A DNA stretch of 64,000 nucleotides from Blastococcus litoris (GCF_003075095.1 NZ_QCZF01000015.1:1-64000), one strand, 5' to 3'. Shown: positions 7,847 to 18,257, counted from the first letter of the stretch. Numbers and translations: made by a program. The notes: a model not told the origin generated them from the letters alone.

Positions 7847-9883
7847 GTGACGAACCCCGTGGTCAGCGATCTGCTGGCCCGCAGCAACCGGCTGGGCGCG
7901 GACCCGCGCAACACCAACTACGCCGGCGGCAACACCTCCGCCACGGGCAGCGGGACCGACCCCGTCACCGGGCAGCCGGTCGAGCTGCTCTGGGTCAAGG
8001 GCAGCGGCGGCGACCTCGGCACCCTGACCGAGGGCGGCCTCGCCGTGCTGCGGCTGGACCGGCTCCGCTCGCTGGTCGACGTGTACCCCGGCGTCGACCG
8101 GGAGGACGAGATGGTCGCCGCCTTCGACTACTGCCTGCACGGGCGCGGGGGAGCGGCGCCCTCGATCGACACCGCGATGCACGGCCTCGTCGGCGCCGCG
8201 CACGTCGACCACCTGCACCCGGACTCGGGCATCGCGCTGGCCACCGCGGCCAACGGCGAGGCGCTGACCCGCGAATGCTTCGGCGACCGCGTCGTCTGGG
8301 TGCCCTGGCGCCGTCCCGGGTTCCAGCTCGGCCTCGACATCGCTGCCGTCGCGGAGAAGAACCCACGGGCGATCGGGTGCATCCTCGGCGGCCACGGCAT
8401 CACCGCCTGGGGCGCGACCAGCGAGGAGGCCGAGGCCAACTCCCTGGACATCATCCGCACGGCCGAGCGGTTCCTCGCCGAGCGCGGGCGGCCGCAGCCG
8501 TTCGGGCCCGTGCTGCCCGGCTACGAGGCGCTCCCGCCGGCCGAGCGGCGGATCCGGGCGGCGGCCCTCGCGCCGGTCATCCGCGGCATCGCGAGCACCG
8601 ACAAGCCCCAGGTCGGCCACGTCACCGACTCCGACGTCGTCCTCGACTTCCTCGCCTCGGCCGAGCACCCGCGCCTGGCGGCGCTGGGCACGTCCTGCCC
8701 CGATCACTTCCTGCGCACCAAGGTGCGGCCGCTGGTCGTCGACCTGCCGGCCACCGCTCCCGTCGAGGACGTCGTCGCGCGGCTGCGGGAGCTGCACGTG
8801 GAGTACCGCGAGGAGTACGCGGCCTACTACGCCCGCCACGCCACCCCCGACAGCCCGGCGATGCGCGGCGCCGACCCGGCGATCGTGCTGGTGCCCGGTG
8901 TCGGCATGTTCAGCTTCGGCGCCACCAAGCAGACCGCCCGGGTGGCCGGCGAGTTCTACGTCAACGCCATCAACGTCATGCGCGGCGCGGAGGCGGTGTC
9001 CACCTACGCGCCCATCGACGAGAGCGAGAAGTTCCGCATCGAGTACTGGTCGCTGGAGGAGGCCAAGCTCCAGCGGATGCCGAAGCCCAAGCCTCTCGCG
9101 AGCCGGGTCGCGCTCGTGACCGGCGCCGCGTCGGGCATCGGCAGGGCCGTCGCCCACCGGCTCGCGGCCGAGGGCGCCTGCGTCGTCGTCGCCGACCTCG
9201 ACCTGCAGAAGGCGGCCGACGCCGCGGCCGAGATCGGCTCGTCGGACGTGGCGATCGGCGTCGCCGCCGACGTCAGCGACGGCGAGGCCGTCGCCGCCGC
9301 GTTCCGCGCGGCGGTGCTGGCCTTCGGCGGGGTGGACCTGGTCGTGAACAACGCGGGTCTGTCGATCTCCAAGCCGCTGCTCGAGACCACCGAGCAGGAC
9401 TGGGACCTGCAGCACGACGTCATGGCCAAGGGCAGCTTCCTCGTGTCGCGCGAGGCGGCCCGCATCATGATCGAGCAGGGGCTGGGCGGCGACATCGTCT
9501 ACATCAGCAGCAAGAACTCGCTGTTCGCCGGGCCGAACAACATCGCGTACGGCGCGACCAAGGCCGACCAGGCGCACCAGGTCCGGCTGCTGGCCGCCGA
9601 GCTCGGCCCGCACCAGATCCGGGTCAACGGCATCAACCCCGACGGCGTCGTCCGCGGCTCGGGCATCTTCGCCGGCGGCTGGGGCGCGTCGCGGGCCGCC
9701 GTCTACGGCGTCCCCGAGGAGGAGCTGGGCGAGTTCTACGCCCAGCGCACGCTGCTCAAGCGCGAGGTGCTGCCCGACCACGTGGCCGACGCCGTGTTCG
9801 CGCTGACCGGCGGCGACCTCACCCGGACCACGGGCCTGCACGTACCCGTCGACTCCGGCGTCGCGGCCGCGTTCCTGCGGTGA
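7847..9883 (+). CDS. rhaEW: bifunctional rhamnulose-1-phosphate aldolase / L-lactaldehyde dehydrogenase
   Basis: Two-domain enzyme. An N-terminal class II aldolase/adducin domain (about residues 1-410) splits L-rhamnulose-1-phosphate into DHAP and L-lactaldehyde. A C-terminal short-chain dehydrogenase domain (about 418-678) oxidises lactaldehyde to lactate. Visible features are the aldolase metal-site His segments H-L-H-P-D-S-G and G-G-H-G-I-T-A-W-G, the SDR nucleotide motif T-G-A-A-S-G-I-G near residue 425, and the Y568-x3-K572 catalytic pair. The 678-residue length matches the RhaEW fusions described in Chloroflexus and other bacteria. The GTG start has AGGACAGGA upstream. The stop overlaps rhaB by 4 bp. 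Its lactate product links this operon to the divergent lutABC. Confidence 0.93.
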   Translation: MTNPVVSDLLARSNRLGADPRNTNYAGGNTSATGSGTDPVTGQPVELLWVKGSGGDLGTLTEGGLAVLRLDRLRSLVDVYPGVDREDEMVAAFDYCLHGRGGAAPSIDTAMHGLVGAAHVDHLHPDSGIALATAANGEALTRECFGDRVVWVPWRRPGFQLGLDIAAVAEKNPRAIGCILGGHGITAWGATSEEAEANSLDIIRTAERFLAERGRPQPFGPVLPGYEALPPAERRIRAAALAPVIRGIASTDKPQVGHVTDSDVVLDFLASAEHPRLAALGTSCPDHFLRTKVRPLVVDLPATAPVEDVVARLRELHVEYREEYAAYYARHATPDSPAMRGADPAIVLVPGVGMFSFGATKQTARVAGEFYVNAINVMRGAEAVSTYAPIDESEKFRIEYWSLEEAKLQRMPKPKPLASRVALVTGAASGIGRAVAHRLAAEGACVVVADLDLQKAADAAAEIGSSDVAIGVAADVSDGEAVAAAFRAAVLAFGGVDLVVNNAGLSISKPLLETTEQDWDLQHDVMAKGSFLVSREAARIMIEQGLGGDIVYISSKNSLFAGPNNIAYGATKADQAHQVRLLAAELGPHQIRVNGINPDGVVRGSGIFAGGWGASRAAVYGVPEEELGEFYAQRTLLKREVLPDHVADAVFALTGGDLTRTTGLHVPVDSGVAAAFLR

Positions 9884-11358
9884 CCGGGGGGACCTTCGCG
9901 GCCGTCGATCTCGGGGCGTCCAGCGGCCGGGTGATGGTCGCGAGGGTCGCTCCGGAGCGGCTGGACCTGCACGAGGTGCACCGCTTCCCCAACCGGCCGG
10001 TCCGGACGGCGGGAACCCTGCACTGGGACGTGCTCGGCCTCTACGCCGGGGTGCTCGACGGCCTGCGGGCCGCCGGGCGGGACGGCGGCCGGCTGGACGG
10101 CGTGGGCATCGACAGCTGGGCCGTCGACGTCGGGCTGCTCGACGACGACGGCGCCCTGCTGGGCAACCCGGTGCACTACCGGGACGCCCGGCACGCCACC
10201 GCGGTGCCCGAGGTGCACGCCGTCGTCCCCGCCGACGAGTTGTACCGGACCACCGGCCTGCAGCACCTGCCGTTCACCACGGTGTTCCAGCTGGCGGCCG
10301 CCCGCCGCACCGCCGGGTTCGCCGCGGCGCGGACGCTGCTGCTGGTGCCCGACCTGTTCGCCCACTGGCTGACCGGAGCGGTCGGGGCCGAGCTCACCAA
10401 CGCGTCGACGACGGGGCTGCTCGACGTCGCCACCCGCGACTGGGCGTGGGACCTGGTCGACCGGTTGGAGCTGCCGCGCGGGCTGTTCCCGCCGATCCGG
10501 CGGCCCGGCGACCGGCTCGGCGAGCTGCTGCCCGACGTGCTGGCCGAGACGGGGCTGGCCGGCCCCGTGCCGGTGACGGCGGTCGGCTCGCACGACACCG
10601 CCTCGGCCGTCGTCGGCGTCCCGGCCTCCTCCGACAGGTTCGCCTACGTCTCGTGCGGCACGTGGTCGCTGGTGGGCGTCGAGCTGGAGGAGCCGGTGCT
10701 CACCGAGGCCGGCCGTGAGGCCGGGTTCACCAACGAGCTCGGCGTCGACGGCACGATCCGCTACCTGCGCAACGTCATGGGGCTGTGGCTCCTGCAGGAG
10801 TCGCAGCGCACCTGGGCGGCGGCCGGCCTGCCCGCCGACCTCCCCGACCTGCTGGCAGCGGCGGCGCGCGTGCCGGCGTTCACGGCCGTGGTCGACCCGG
10901 ACGACGCCCGGTTCCTGCCGCCCGGCGACATGCCCGCCCGGATCGCCGAGGCGTGCGCGGAGACGGGGCAGGTGCCGCCGCAGAGCCAGGGGGAGACGGT
11001 GCGCTGCATCCTCGACAGCCTGGCGCTGGCCTACCGGCGTGCGGTCCGGCGGGCGGCCGAGCTCTCCGGCCGGGACGTCGAGGTCGTCCACCTGGTGGGC
11101 GGGGGTGCGCGCAACACCCTGCTGTGCCAGCTCACCGCCGACGCCTGCGGCCTGCCGGTCCTCGCCGGCCCGGTCGAGGCGGCGGCGCTCGGCAACGCCC
11201 TGGTGCAGGCCCGGGCCGGAGGGGTGCTGGCCGGCGGCCTGCCTGAGCTGCGCGCCCTGCTCCGCGCCACGAGCGACGTGCGGACCTACACCCCGTCGCC
11301 CGCGGCCGGGAGCGCGTGGGCGGCCGCGGAGGGCCGGCTCAGCCCAGGGAGGCGATGA
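9880..11358 (+). CDS. rhaB: rhamnulokinase
   Basis: FGGY-family sugar kinase that phosphorylates L-rhamnulose at C1 with ATP. The 492-residue protein has the N-terminal ATPase signature A-V-D-L-G-A-S-S-G-R-V, the segment G-I-D-S-W-A-V-D-V-G, a T-A-V-G-S-H-D-T-A-S-A-V phosphate loop near residue 235, and V-H-L-V-G-G-G-A-R-N near 405, all typical of RhaB. The GTG at 9880 overlaps the rhaEW stop as GTGA; the upstream extension of this frame is a shadow of rhaEW. The last 20 bases overlap the convergent cysteine-rich gene. No rhamnose mutarotase or transporter gene lies in the operon. Confidence 0.94.
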   Translation: MTGGTFAAVDLGASSGRVMVARVAPERLDLHEVHRFPNRPVRTAGTLHWDVLGLYAGVLDGLRAAGRDGGRLDGVGIDSWAVDVGLLDDDGALLGNPVHYRDARHATAVPEVHAVVPADELYRTTGLQHLPFTTVFQLAAARRTAGFAAARTLLLVPDLFAHWLTGAVGAELTNASTTGLLDVATRDWAWDLVDRLELPRGLFPPIRRPGDRLGELLPDVLAETGLAGPVPVTAVGSHDTASAVVGVPASSDRFAYVSCGTWSLVGVELEEPVLTEAGREAGFTNELGVDGTIRYLRNVMGLWLLQESQRTWAAAGLPADLPDLLAAAARVPAFTAVVDPDDARFLPPGDMPARIAEACAETGQVPPQSQGETVRCILDSLALAYRRAVRRAAELSGRDVEVVHLVGGGARNTLLCQLTADACGLPVLAGPVEAAALGNALVQARAGGVLAGGLPELRALLRATSDVRTYTPSPAAGSAWAAAEGRLSPGRR

Positions 11359-11746
11359 GATCCCGGCAGGCCTGCTCGCACCTGCGGCAGGACTCGGCGC
11401 ACACCCGGCAGTGCTCGTGCATGGACGCGTGGCTGCCGCACTCGTCGCCGCACGCCTGGCAGGCCGCCGCGCACGCCTCCAGAACCGCGCGGGTCAGGTT
11501 CGCGTCGTAGCCGGTGTGCCGCGACAGCACGCGGCCGGTCGCCTCGCACACGTCGGCGCAGTCGAGGTTGGTGCGGATGCACTTCCGGAGCTCGGCGACC
11601 ATGTCCTCCCCGAGGCAGGCGTCCGCGCAGGCGGTGCACGCCTGCGCGCACTCGACGCACGCGTCGATGCACTCCTGCAGCTTCTGGCGGTCGATCCCGC
11701 CGAGATCCGCCGGGTACGTGTCGAGCATCTGGGCTGCGACGGTCAT
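11339..11746 (-). CDS. cysteine-rich four-helix-bundle copper-storage-like protein (DUF326/Csp)
   Basis: A 135-residue protein with 18 cysteines, mostly spaced C-x3-C or C-x2-C along predicted helices (for example C-I-D-A-C-V-E-C-A-Q-A-C and C-R-V-C-A-E-S-C-R-R-C). This is the pattern of the Csp copper-storage family, in which cysteines line the inside of a four-helix bundle and bind many Cu(I) ions. There is no signal peptide or Tat motif, so it is likely cytosolic like Csp3, which also has 18 cysteines. It is convergent with rhaB and divergent from a cation antiporter. No copper regulator or exporter is adjacent. The family call is secure, while a copper-storage role is inferred. Confidence 0.85.
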   Translation of the reverse strand: MTVAAQMLDTYPADLGGIDRQKLQECIDACVECAQACTACADACLGEDMVAELRKCIRTNLDCADVCEATGRVLSRHTGYDANLTRAVLEACAAACQACGDECGSHASMHEHCRVCAESCRRCEQACRDLIASLG

Positions 11747-11913
11747 GGACCCTCCTCGTGCTTCCGGTGGGGACGACCCGCTGCCGTCCCGCCGTCACCG
11801 GTGCGCGAGCTCCTACCCGGCCGGTTCCGGTCCACCTGCGCTGTCACCCAACCGTCATGTCGCAGTGCGGCCGACGGGTGTCGCCACCGACCGGCCGGGG
11901 CAGGGGACCGGCC

Positions 11914-13158
11914 ATGGTCGACGTGCTCATCCTCGCCGCGGGTGCGCTCGGGCTGGGCGTCGCGGCGCTCTCGGAGCGACTGCGCCGGCTGCCGGTGTCC
12001 GAGCCCGTCCTGGCCCTGCTGGCGGGCGTGCTGCTCGGGCCCGCGGTCACCGGCGTGCTGGACCTCCACCCGGTCACCGAGGACCACACCTGGCTGCACA
12101 CCGCGACCCGCATCCTGCTGGCGGTCTCGGTCATGTCCGTGGCTCTGCGCTACCCGTTCGACGCGGCCCGTGCCCGGCTGCGGCCCGTCCTGCTCCTGCT
12201 CGCGGTCGCCATGCCCGTCATGGCCCTGGTCACCGCCGGGCTGGCGGCTCTGACGCTCGGTGTCGGGCTGGGGGCCGCCGCCCTCCTCGGTGCCGCACTG
12301 TGCCCGACCGACCCGGTGCTGGCGTCCAGCGTGGTCACCGGGGGGCCGGCGGAGGAGGACCTGCCCGCCCGCGACCGCCAGATCCTCTCGCTGGAATCAG
12401 GGGCCAACGACGGGCTGGCGCTCCCGCTGGTGCTGGTCGCCGTCGCGATCGCGGGCGCCCACCCGCTGGGCGCGGCGCTGCTCGAGTCGGTCTGGCAGGT
12501 GCTCGGTGCGCTCGCCGTGGGCGCCGGCACTGGCTGGCTGGGCGGACGCGCGCTGCGCGCGGGCGAGCAGCACGGCTCCACCGACGCCGGACCGCGGCTG
12601 CTGTTCACCGCGGTCCTCGCCCTGGCCGTGCTCGGGGTGTCCGGCCTCATCCACGTCGACGGCATCCTCGCGGTCTTCGTCTGCGGGCTCGTCTTCAACC
12701 TGGTGAGCACCGGATCGGACCGGACGGACGACGCGCCGATCGACGAGGCCGTGAACCGGTTCCTGGTGCTACCGCTGTTCCTCGGCCTCGGCGCCGTGCT
12801 GCCCTGGGACGAGTGGGCCGAGCTCGGCTGGCCCGGCGTCGCCCTCGTCGTCGGCGTCCTGGTGCTGCGCCGGCTCCCCGTCGTCTGGTTGCTCCGCCGC
12901 CCGCTGGGGCTCGGCCGGCCCGACGCGGTGTTCCTCGGCTGGTTCGGGCCGATCGGTGTCTCGGCCGTCTTCTACCTCGTGCTGGAGGCCGAGCGGCTGG
13001 GCGTCGATCCCGTCGTGCTGGCGGCGGGGACGCTCGTGGTGGCGTCCAGCACGGTCGTGCACGGCATGAGCTCGACGCCGGGGCGGCTGCTGTACCGCCG
13101 GGCCACGTCCTCCGGCGGACCCAGGACCGGTGCGGCTGCCCGTGCGGGCGAGAGCTAG
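11914..13158 (+). CDS. cation:proton antiporter (CPA/NhaP-like)
   Basis: Polytopic inner-membrane protein of 414 residues, hydrophobic almost throughout, with about 12 predicted helices. It contains the antiporter core segment A-L-C-P-T-D-P-V-L-A-S-S-V-V (near residue 130) and the following S-L-E-S-G-A-N-D-G-L-A-L-P, the paired signature of Na+(K+)/H+ exchangers in the CPA1 (NhaP) family. The C-terminus is short and lacks a TrkA-C domain. I chose ATG 11914 because the longer frame begins in low-complexity intergenic DNA and would add about 52 hydrophilic residues before the first helix. The DUF421 gene follows 12 bp later, so the two are probably co-transcribed. The ion specificity is unknown. 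Confidence 0.88.
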   Translation: MVDVLILAAGALGLGVAALSERLRRLPVSEPVLALLAGVLLGPAVTGVLDLHPVTEDHTWLHTATRILLAVSVMSVALRYPFDAARARLRPVLLLLAVAMPVMALVTAGLAALTLGVGLGAAALLGAALCPTDPVLASSVVTGGPAEEDLPARDRQILSLESGANDGLALPLVLVAVAIAGAHPLGAALLESVWQVLGALAVGAGTGWLGGRALRAGEQHGSTDAGPRLLFTAVLALAVLGVSGLIHVDGILAVFVCGLVFNLVSTGSDRTDDAPIDEAVNRFLVLPLFLGLGAVLPWDEWAELGWPGVALVVGVLVLRRLPVVWLLRRPLGLGRPDAVFLGWFGPIGVSAVFYLVLEAERLGVDPVVLAAGTLVVASSTVVHGMSSTPGRLLYRRATSSGGPRTGAAARAGES

Positions 13159-13170
13159 GGGGAACGATCC

Positions 13171-13686
13171 ATGTGGTTCGACTCGTGGGCGGATCTGGGG
13201 CGCGTGCTCGCCGTCGGGGCCGCCGCCTACCTCACCGTCGTCCTGGTCCTCCGGCTGTCGGGGAAGCGGACGCTGGCCAAGCTGAACGCCTTCGACCTCG
13301 TCGTCACCGTCGCGCTGGGCTCCACCCTCGCGACGATCCTGCTCAGCAGCGACGTCTCCTGGTCCGAGGGGGCGCTCGCCCTGGGGCTGCTGGCCCTCCT
13401 CCAGTTCGTGGTCGCCTGGCTGACGGTGCGGATCTCCGCGCTCCGGGACGTGGTGACCGCCCGGCCGACGCTCCTGCTGCTCGACGGCGAGGTCATCCCC
13501 GGGGCGCTGCGCGATCAGCGGGTCACCGACGACGAGATCCGCCAGGCCGCGCGCGCGTCCGGGCAGGGAGACCTCGCATCGCTGGGCGCCGTGGTGCTGG
13601 AGACCGACGGGACGCTCAGCGTCATCAGCTCGGGCGACCTCGGGAACCGGTCGGCGCTGACCGGGGTCCGGGGGTTCGACGGCTGA
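13171..13686 (+). CDS. DUF421 (YetF-type) membrane protein
   Basis: A 171-residue protein with three predicted N-terminal membrane helices (about 12-30, 45-60 and 65-85) and a soluble C-terminal domain. The region L-R-L-S-G-K-R-T-L-A-K-L-N-A-F-D-L-V is the DUF421 signature, and the C-terminal D-D-E-I-R-Q-A-A-R-A-S-G segment matches the YetF C-terminal domain. The molecular role of the family is poorly known; Bacillus YetF-like proteins are spore or envelope membrane proteins. GGGGGAAC lies upstream of the ATG. It probably shares a transcript with the antiporter before it. Confidence 0.88.
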   Translation: MWFDSWADLGRVLAVGAAAYLTVVLVLRLSGKRTLAKLNAFDLVVTVALGSTLATILLSSDVSWSEGALALGLLALLQFVVAWLTVRISALRDVVTARPTLLLLDGEVIPGALRDQRVTDDEIRQAARASGQGDLASLGAVVLETDGTLSVISSGDLGNRSALTGVRGFDG

Positions 13687-13690
13687 CCCC

Positions 13691-15025
13691 TCAGGGCGCC
13701 GGCGCCCAACGCCCGGCCAGCGCCTCGCCCAGGTCCCGCTCCCAGCGCCCGATCTCGGCCTCGTCGACCGACGTCGTCTCCCGGGCCAGGTCGACCAGCC
13801 GCACGGCGTACTCCCGCAGGGCCGCCTCGACGCCGCCGTCCGGCGCCCGCCAGGCGACCTCGCGCAGGAGCCCGGCGATCCGCCGGAGCACCGCCGGCTG
13901 GCCGCCGGCGAACTGCAGCGGCTCCTCGAGGCCCACGCGGATCAGGGCCGGCACCTCCCACGGCGGAAGCACGAGGCGGACCACGCCCTCGTCGTCCCGG
14001 AAGACCCGCGGGACCGGGGGGCGGACGACCAGCTGACCCAGCAGGGCGGACACGTGCGACATCGCGTGGACGGCGGTGGTGGGGTCGTTCGTGCCGGGGG
14101 AGAGCGCGCGGACGGCGATGTCGACGACCTTGCGCAGGCTGTAGGCCACATCGTGCGCGGGGGAGCGCTCGAACCCCAGGTGCACCGCCGCCTGCAGGGC
14201 GTCGTCGAGCGCCGCCGTGTCCTCGCCGCCCCCTGCCCAGACGTGCGCCAGCGGGGTGCCGGCGACGACGGAGTCGCCCATGCGCGGGACCAGGAGCACC
14301 GTGGCCCCGGCGGCCCGTGCCGCCCGGACGACGGGCGGGTGCACGACGTCGACGACGAAGCCGCTCGACCGGGCGGTGAGGAGACGGGGCGGGCCCATGG
14401 GGAGGGAGCCTCGTTCCGGCTGCTCGCCCGGACGCGGCAGCTCCCGGTCGTAGGTCGCGGTGGCCTCGTCGTGGACGTCGCGGAGCATGGTCTCCACCCG
14501 CAGCGACGTGGCGAGGTGGCCCAGGAACAGCACGATGGCGACGACGCTGGCGAGCGTGAGCACGAAGCCGACCGTCACCGACAACCGGGGGACGACGGCG
14601 AAGCCGCCGCTGGCGGCGTCCTCGGTGCGGACCGTGCGCAGCACCGTGAGCGCGTAGACGAAGGTCCCGACCAGCTGGGCGAGGGTGAGCTGGACGACGC
14701 GGTCGGTGGCGAAGGTCTGCAGGAGCCGGGGCGAGTGCTGGCTGCTGCTCAGCTGCAGCGCGACCACGGTGAACGAGAAGGTCAGGCCGGTGACGGAGAT
14801 CAGCGAGCCGGCGATGGCCGCCAGCAGATCGCGGGCGGCCGACGGCCCGCCCCCGAAGACGAAGATGAGCGGGTGCTCGCCACCGGGCTGCTCGAGCACC
14901 TCGTCCAGCGCGGGCAGCCCGATGCCGAGCGCGATCGCGACGACGATGGCCAGCACCGGCAGCGGCCAGAGCGACCCGCGCACACGGGACCAGAGCCGGG
15001 AGAGGGGTGCAGGTGGGCCGGTCAT
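13691..15025 (-). CDS. DUF2254 integral membrane protein
   Basis: A 444-residue membrane protein with about four N-terminal helices (residues 20-40, 62-90, 112-132 and 150-170) and a large soluble C-terminal half. The segment I-S-V-T-G-L-T-F-S-F-T-V-V-A-L-Q-L-S-S-S and the following S-P-R-L-L-Q-T-F are diagnostic for DUF2254, a widespread family of unknown function. It converges on the DUF421 gene (4-bp gap) and is divergent from the alditol oxidase gene with 83 bp between starts. I know of no established biochemical role. Confidence 0.88.
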   Translation of the reverse strand: MTGPPAPLSRLWSRVRGSLWPLPVLAIVVAIALGIGLPALDEVLEQPGGEHPLIFVFGGGPSAARDLLAAIAGSLISVTGLTFSFTVVALQLSSSQHSPRLLQTFATDRVVQLTLAQLVGTFVYALTVLRTVRTEDAASGGFAVVPRLSVTVGFVLTLASVVAIVLFLGHLATSLRVETMLRDVHDEATATYDRELPRPGEQPERGSLPMGPPRLLTARSSGFVVDVVHPPVVRAARAAGATVLLVPRMGDSVVAGTPLAHVWAGGGEDTAALDDALQAAVHLGFERSPAHDVAYSLRKVVDIAVRALSPGTNDPTTAVHAMSHVSALLGQLVVRPPVPRVFRDDEGVVRLVLPPWEVPALIRVGLEEPLQFAGGQPAVLRRIAGLLREVAWRAPDGGVEAALREYAVRLVDLARETTSVDEAEIGRWERDLGEALAGRWAPAP

Positions 15026-15108
15026 CGGGCACGCATACCCACCGGTGGCGGGAAGGCACGCGGGGAGGCGGTGCGCGAGCGCACCGGCGCGCAGCGGAGG
15101 ATCGGGGC

Positions 15109-16386
15109 ATGCAGCCTGACGACCGCCGCCCCGGGACCAACTGGGCCGGCAACCACCTTTACCGGGCGACCCGGTTGCACCGCCCGGCGAACCTGGACGA
15201 GCTGCGCGACGTCGTCACCGGCGCGTCCGCCGTGCACGTGCTGGGCTCCCGCCACTCGTTCAACGGCATCGCCGACGCCGAGGACCTGGTCTCCCTCGAG
15301 GTGCTGCACACCGAGGAGGCGCTGCCGCCCGGCGTCGCCGTCGACCGCGCGGCCGGCACCGTGTCCTTCGGCGCGGGGCTGAAGTACGGCGAGCTGGTCG
15401 GGCTGCTCCAGGACGAGGAGCTGGCCCTGCACAACCTCGCCTCGCTGCCGCACATCTCCGTCGCGGGAGCCGTGGCCACCGCCACGCACGGGTCCGGCGT
15501 CGGCAACGGGAACCTCGCGACCGCGGTCGCCGCCGTCGAGCTGCTCACCTCGGACGGCGAGCTGCGCACCTTCTCCCGGGACGACGCCGACTTCGAGGGC
15601 GTCGTCGTCGGCCTGGGTGCCCTCGGCGTCGTCACCCGCCTCACCCTCGACGTGCAGCCGGCCTTCCAGGTGCGGCAGCGGGTGTTCGAGCGGTTGCCCT
15701 TCGAGGCGCTGTGCGAGCACTTCGACGAGATCGTCTCGGCCGCCTACAGCGTCAGCGTCTTCACCCACTGGGAGGACGACGTCGAGCAGGTGTGGCTCAA
15801 GATCCGCGACGGCGAGCCGGAGCCCGACGAGCTGTTCGGTGCGACGCCGGCGACGGTGGACCGCCACGTCATCCGCGGCCTCGACGCCACCCCGTGCACG
15901 CCGCAGCTGGGCCGGCCGGGGCCTTGGTCGGACCGGCTGCCGCACTTCCGCATGGGGTTCACGCCGAGCGCGGGCGAGGAGCTCCAGTCCGAGTGGATGG
16001 TGCCCCGCGACCGTGCCGTCGAGGCGCTGCAGGCAGTCAGGTCCCTGTCGGACCGGATCCGGCCGCTGCTGCTCGTCTGCGAGATCCGCACCGTCGCCGC
16101 CGACCGGCTGTGGATGAGCATGAACCACGAGCGGGACTCGGTCGGCCTGCACTTCACCTGGGTGCGCGACCAGGAGGCGGTCGAGGAGCTGCTGCGCGAC
16201 CTCGAGGCCGCGCTGGCCCCGTTCGGCGCGCGGCCGCACTGGGGCAAGGTGTTCACGGCCGACGCGTCCGCCATCGCGCCGCTCTACCCGCGGCACGCCG
16301 ACTTCGTCGGCCTCGTCGAGCGGCTCGACCCGCGCGGGGTCTTCCGCAACGAGTGGCTCGAGCGCCGGGTGCTCGCCTCCGTCTAG
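15109..16386 (+). CDS. aldO: alditol oxidase (AldO-like, covalent-FAD, VAO family)
   Basis: FAD-dependent oxidase that in Streptomyces AldO oxidises the terminal hydroxyl of alditols such as xylitol and sorbitol to aldoses, with H2O2 release. The 425-residue protein matches AldO along its length as I remember it: T-N-W-A-G-N at the N-terminus, G-S-R-H-S-F-N with H49 in the place of the flavin-linking histidine, S-L-P-H-I-S-V-A-G-A-V-A-T, T-H-G-S-G-V-G-N-G, and the C-terminal R-P-H-W-G-K-V-F. GGAGG precedes the ATG at 15109. The stop overlaps that of the convergent Lrp/AsnC gene. Whether the substrate is xylitol, sorbitol or glycerol cannot be told. Confidence 0.9.
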   Translation: MQPDDRRPGTNWAGNHLYRATRLHRPANLDELRDVVTGASAVHVLGSRHSFNGIADAEDLVSLEVLHTEEALPPGVAVDRAAGTVSFGAGLKYGELVGLLQDEELALHNLASLPHISVAGAVATATHGSGVGNGNLATAVAAVELLTSDGELRTFSRDDADFEGVVVGLGALGVVTRLTLDVQPAFQVRQRVFERLPFEALCEHFDEIVSAAYSVSVFTHWEDDVEQVWLKIRDGEPEPDELFGATPATVDRHVIRGLDATPCTPQLGRPGPWSDRLPHFRMGFTPSAGEELQSEWMVPRDRAVEALQAVRSLSDRIRPLLLVCEIRTVAADRLWMSMNHERDSVGLHFTWVRDQEAVEELLRDLEAALAPFGARPHWGKVFTADASAIAPLYPRHADFVGLVERLDPRGVFRNEWLERRVLASV

Positions 16387-16898
16387 GGCCGGCCCGCCTC
16401 CGGCTGCCGCTTCATCGCCGAGCGCCCGGCGCCGGGCGCAGCCTCGGACGCCAGCAGGGGCAGCGTGCGGAAGGGCACCAGCTGGGAGAGGGCCACCACG
16501 CTGGTCGAGCGGACGACGGCCGACGAGCGGTTGAGGTCGACGAGGATCTGCTGCAGCCCCTCGTGCGAGCTGGCCGCCACCCGGCACAGGACGTCGCCGC
16601 TGCCGGTGGTCGCGTGCGCCTCGAGCAGGCCGGGGATCGCCTCCAGGTCGCGCTGCACGTCCTCGATCGCTCCCTGGGCGATCTCCAGGGTGACGAAGGC
16701 CTGCACGCCGAAGCCGGCGGCGGTCACGTCGACGTCCGGGCCGTAGCCGGTGACGACGCCGGTGTCCTCGAGCCGCTGGAGCCGCGCCGACACCGTCGCG
16801 CGCGCCACGCCGGTGATGCGGGAGAGCTCGAGGGCGCCTGCCCGCGGCTGCCGGCGGAGGGTGTCGAGCAGGGCGACGTCCAAGGCATCGATGGGCAC
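16383..16898 (-). CDS. Lrp/AsnC-family transcriptional regulator, probable regulator of the homogentisate operon
   Basis: A 171-residue regulator with an N-terminal AsnC-type winged HTH (L-S-R-I-T-G-V-A-R-A-T-V-S-A-R-L-Q-R-L) and a C-terminal RAM/AsnC effector domain (about 65-145). The GTG at 16898 puts the HTH at the N-terminus; the longer frame to 17210 runs antisense through hpd and is rejected. It is divergent from hpd with a 118-bp gap, and in many actinobacteria an Lrp/AsnC gene sits beside hpd. Control of tyrosine degradation is therefore inferred. The pentamer GCAAC occurs three times in the gap (16902, 16910, 16964), a possible binding element. Confidence 0.9.
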   Translation of the reverse strand: MPIDALDVALLDTLRRQPRAGALELSRITGVARATVSARLQRLEDTGVVTGYGPDVDVTAAGFGVQAFVTLEIAQGAIEDVQRDLEAIPGLLEAHATTGSGDVLCRVAASSHEGLQQILVDLNRSSAVVRSTSVVALSQLVPFRTLPLLASEAAPGAGRSAMKRQPEAGRP

Positions 16899-16992
16899 GT
16901 CGCAACTATGCAACCTGAGCAGCGCATGGCGCACCCAGGTAGCCCGATGGTGCAGCCCGGCCAGCAACAACAGCACCGTTTGCCGAGGGTAG

Positions 16993-18222
<1,230 letters not shown>

Positions 18223-18257
18223 GCTCCATCGCGACAGAGCACGGAGGAGGAGTTCGG

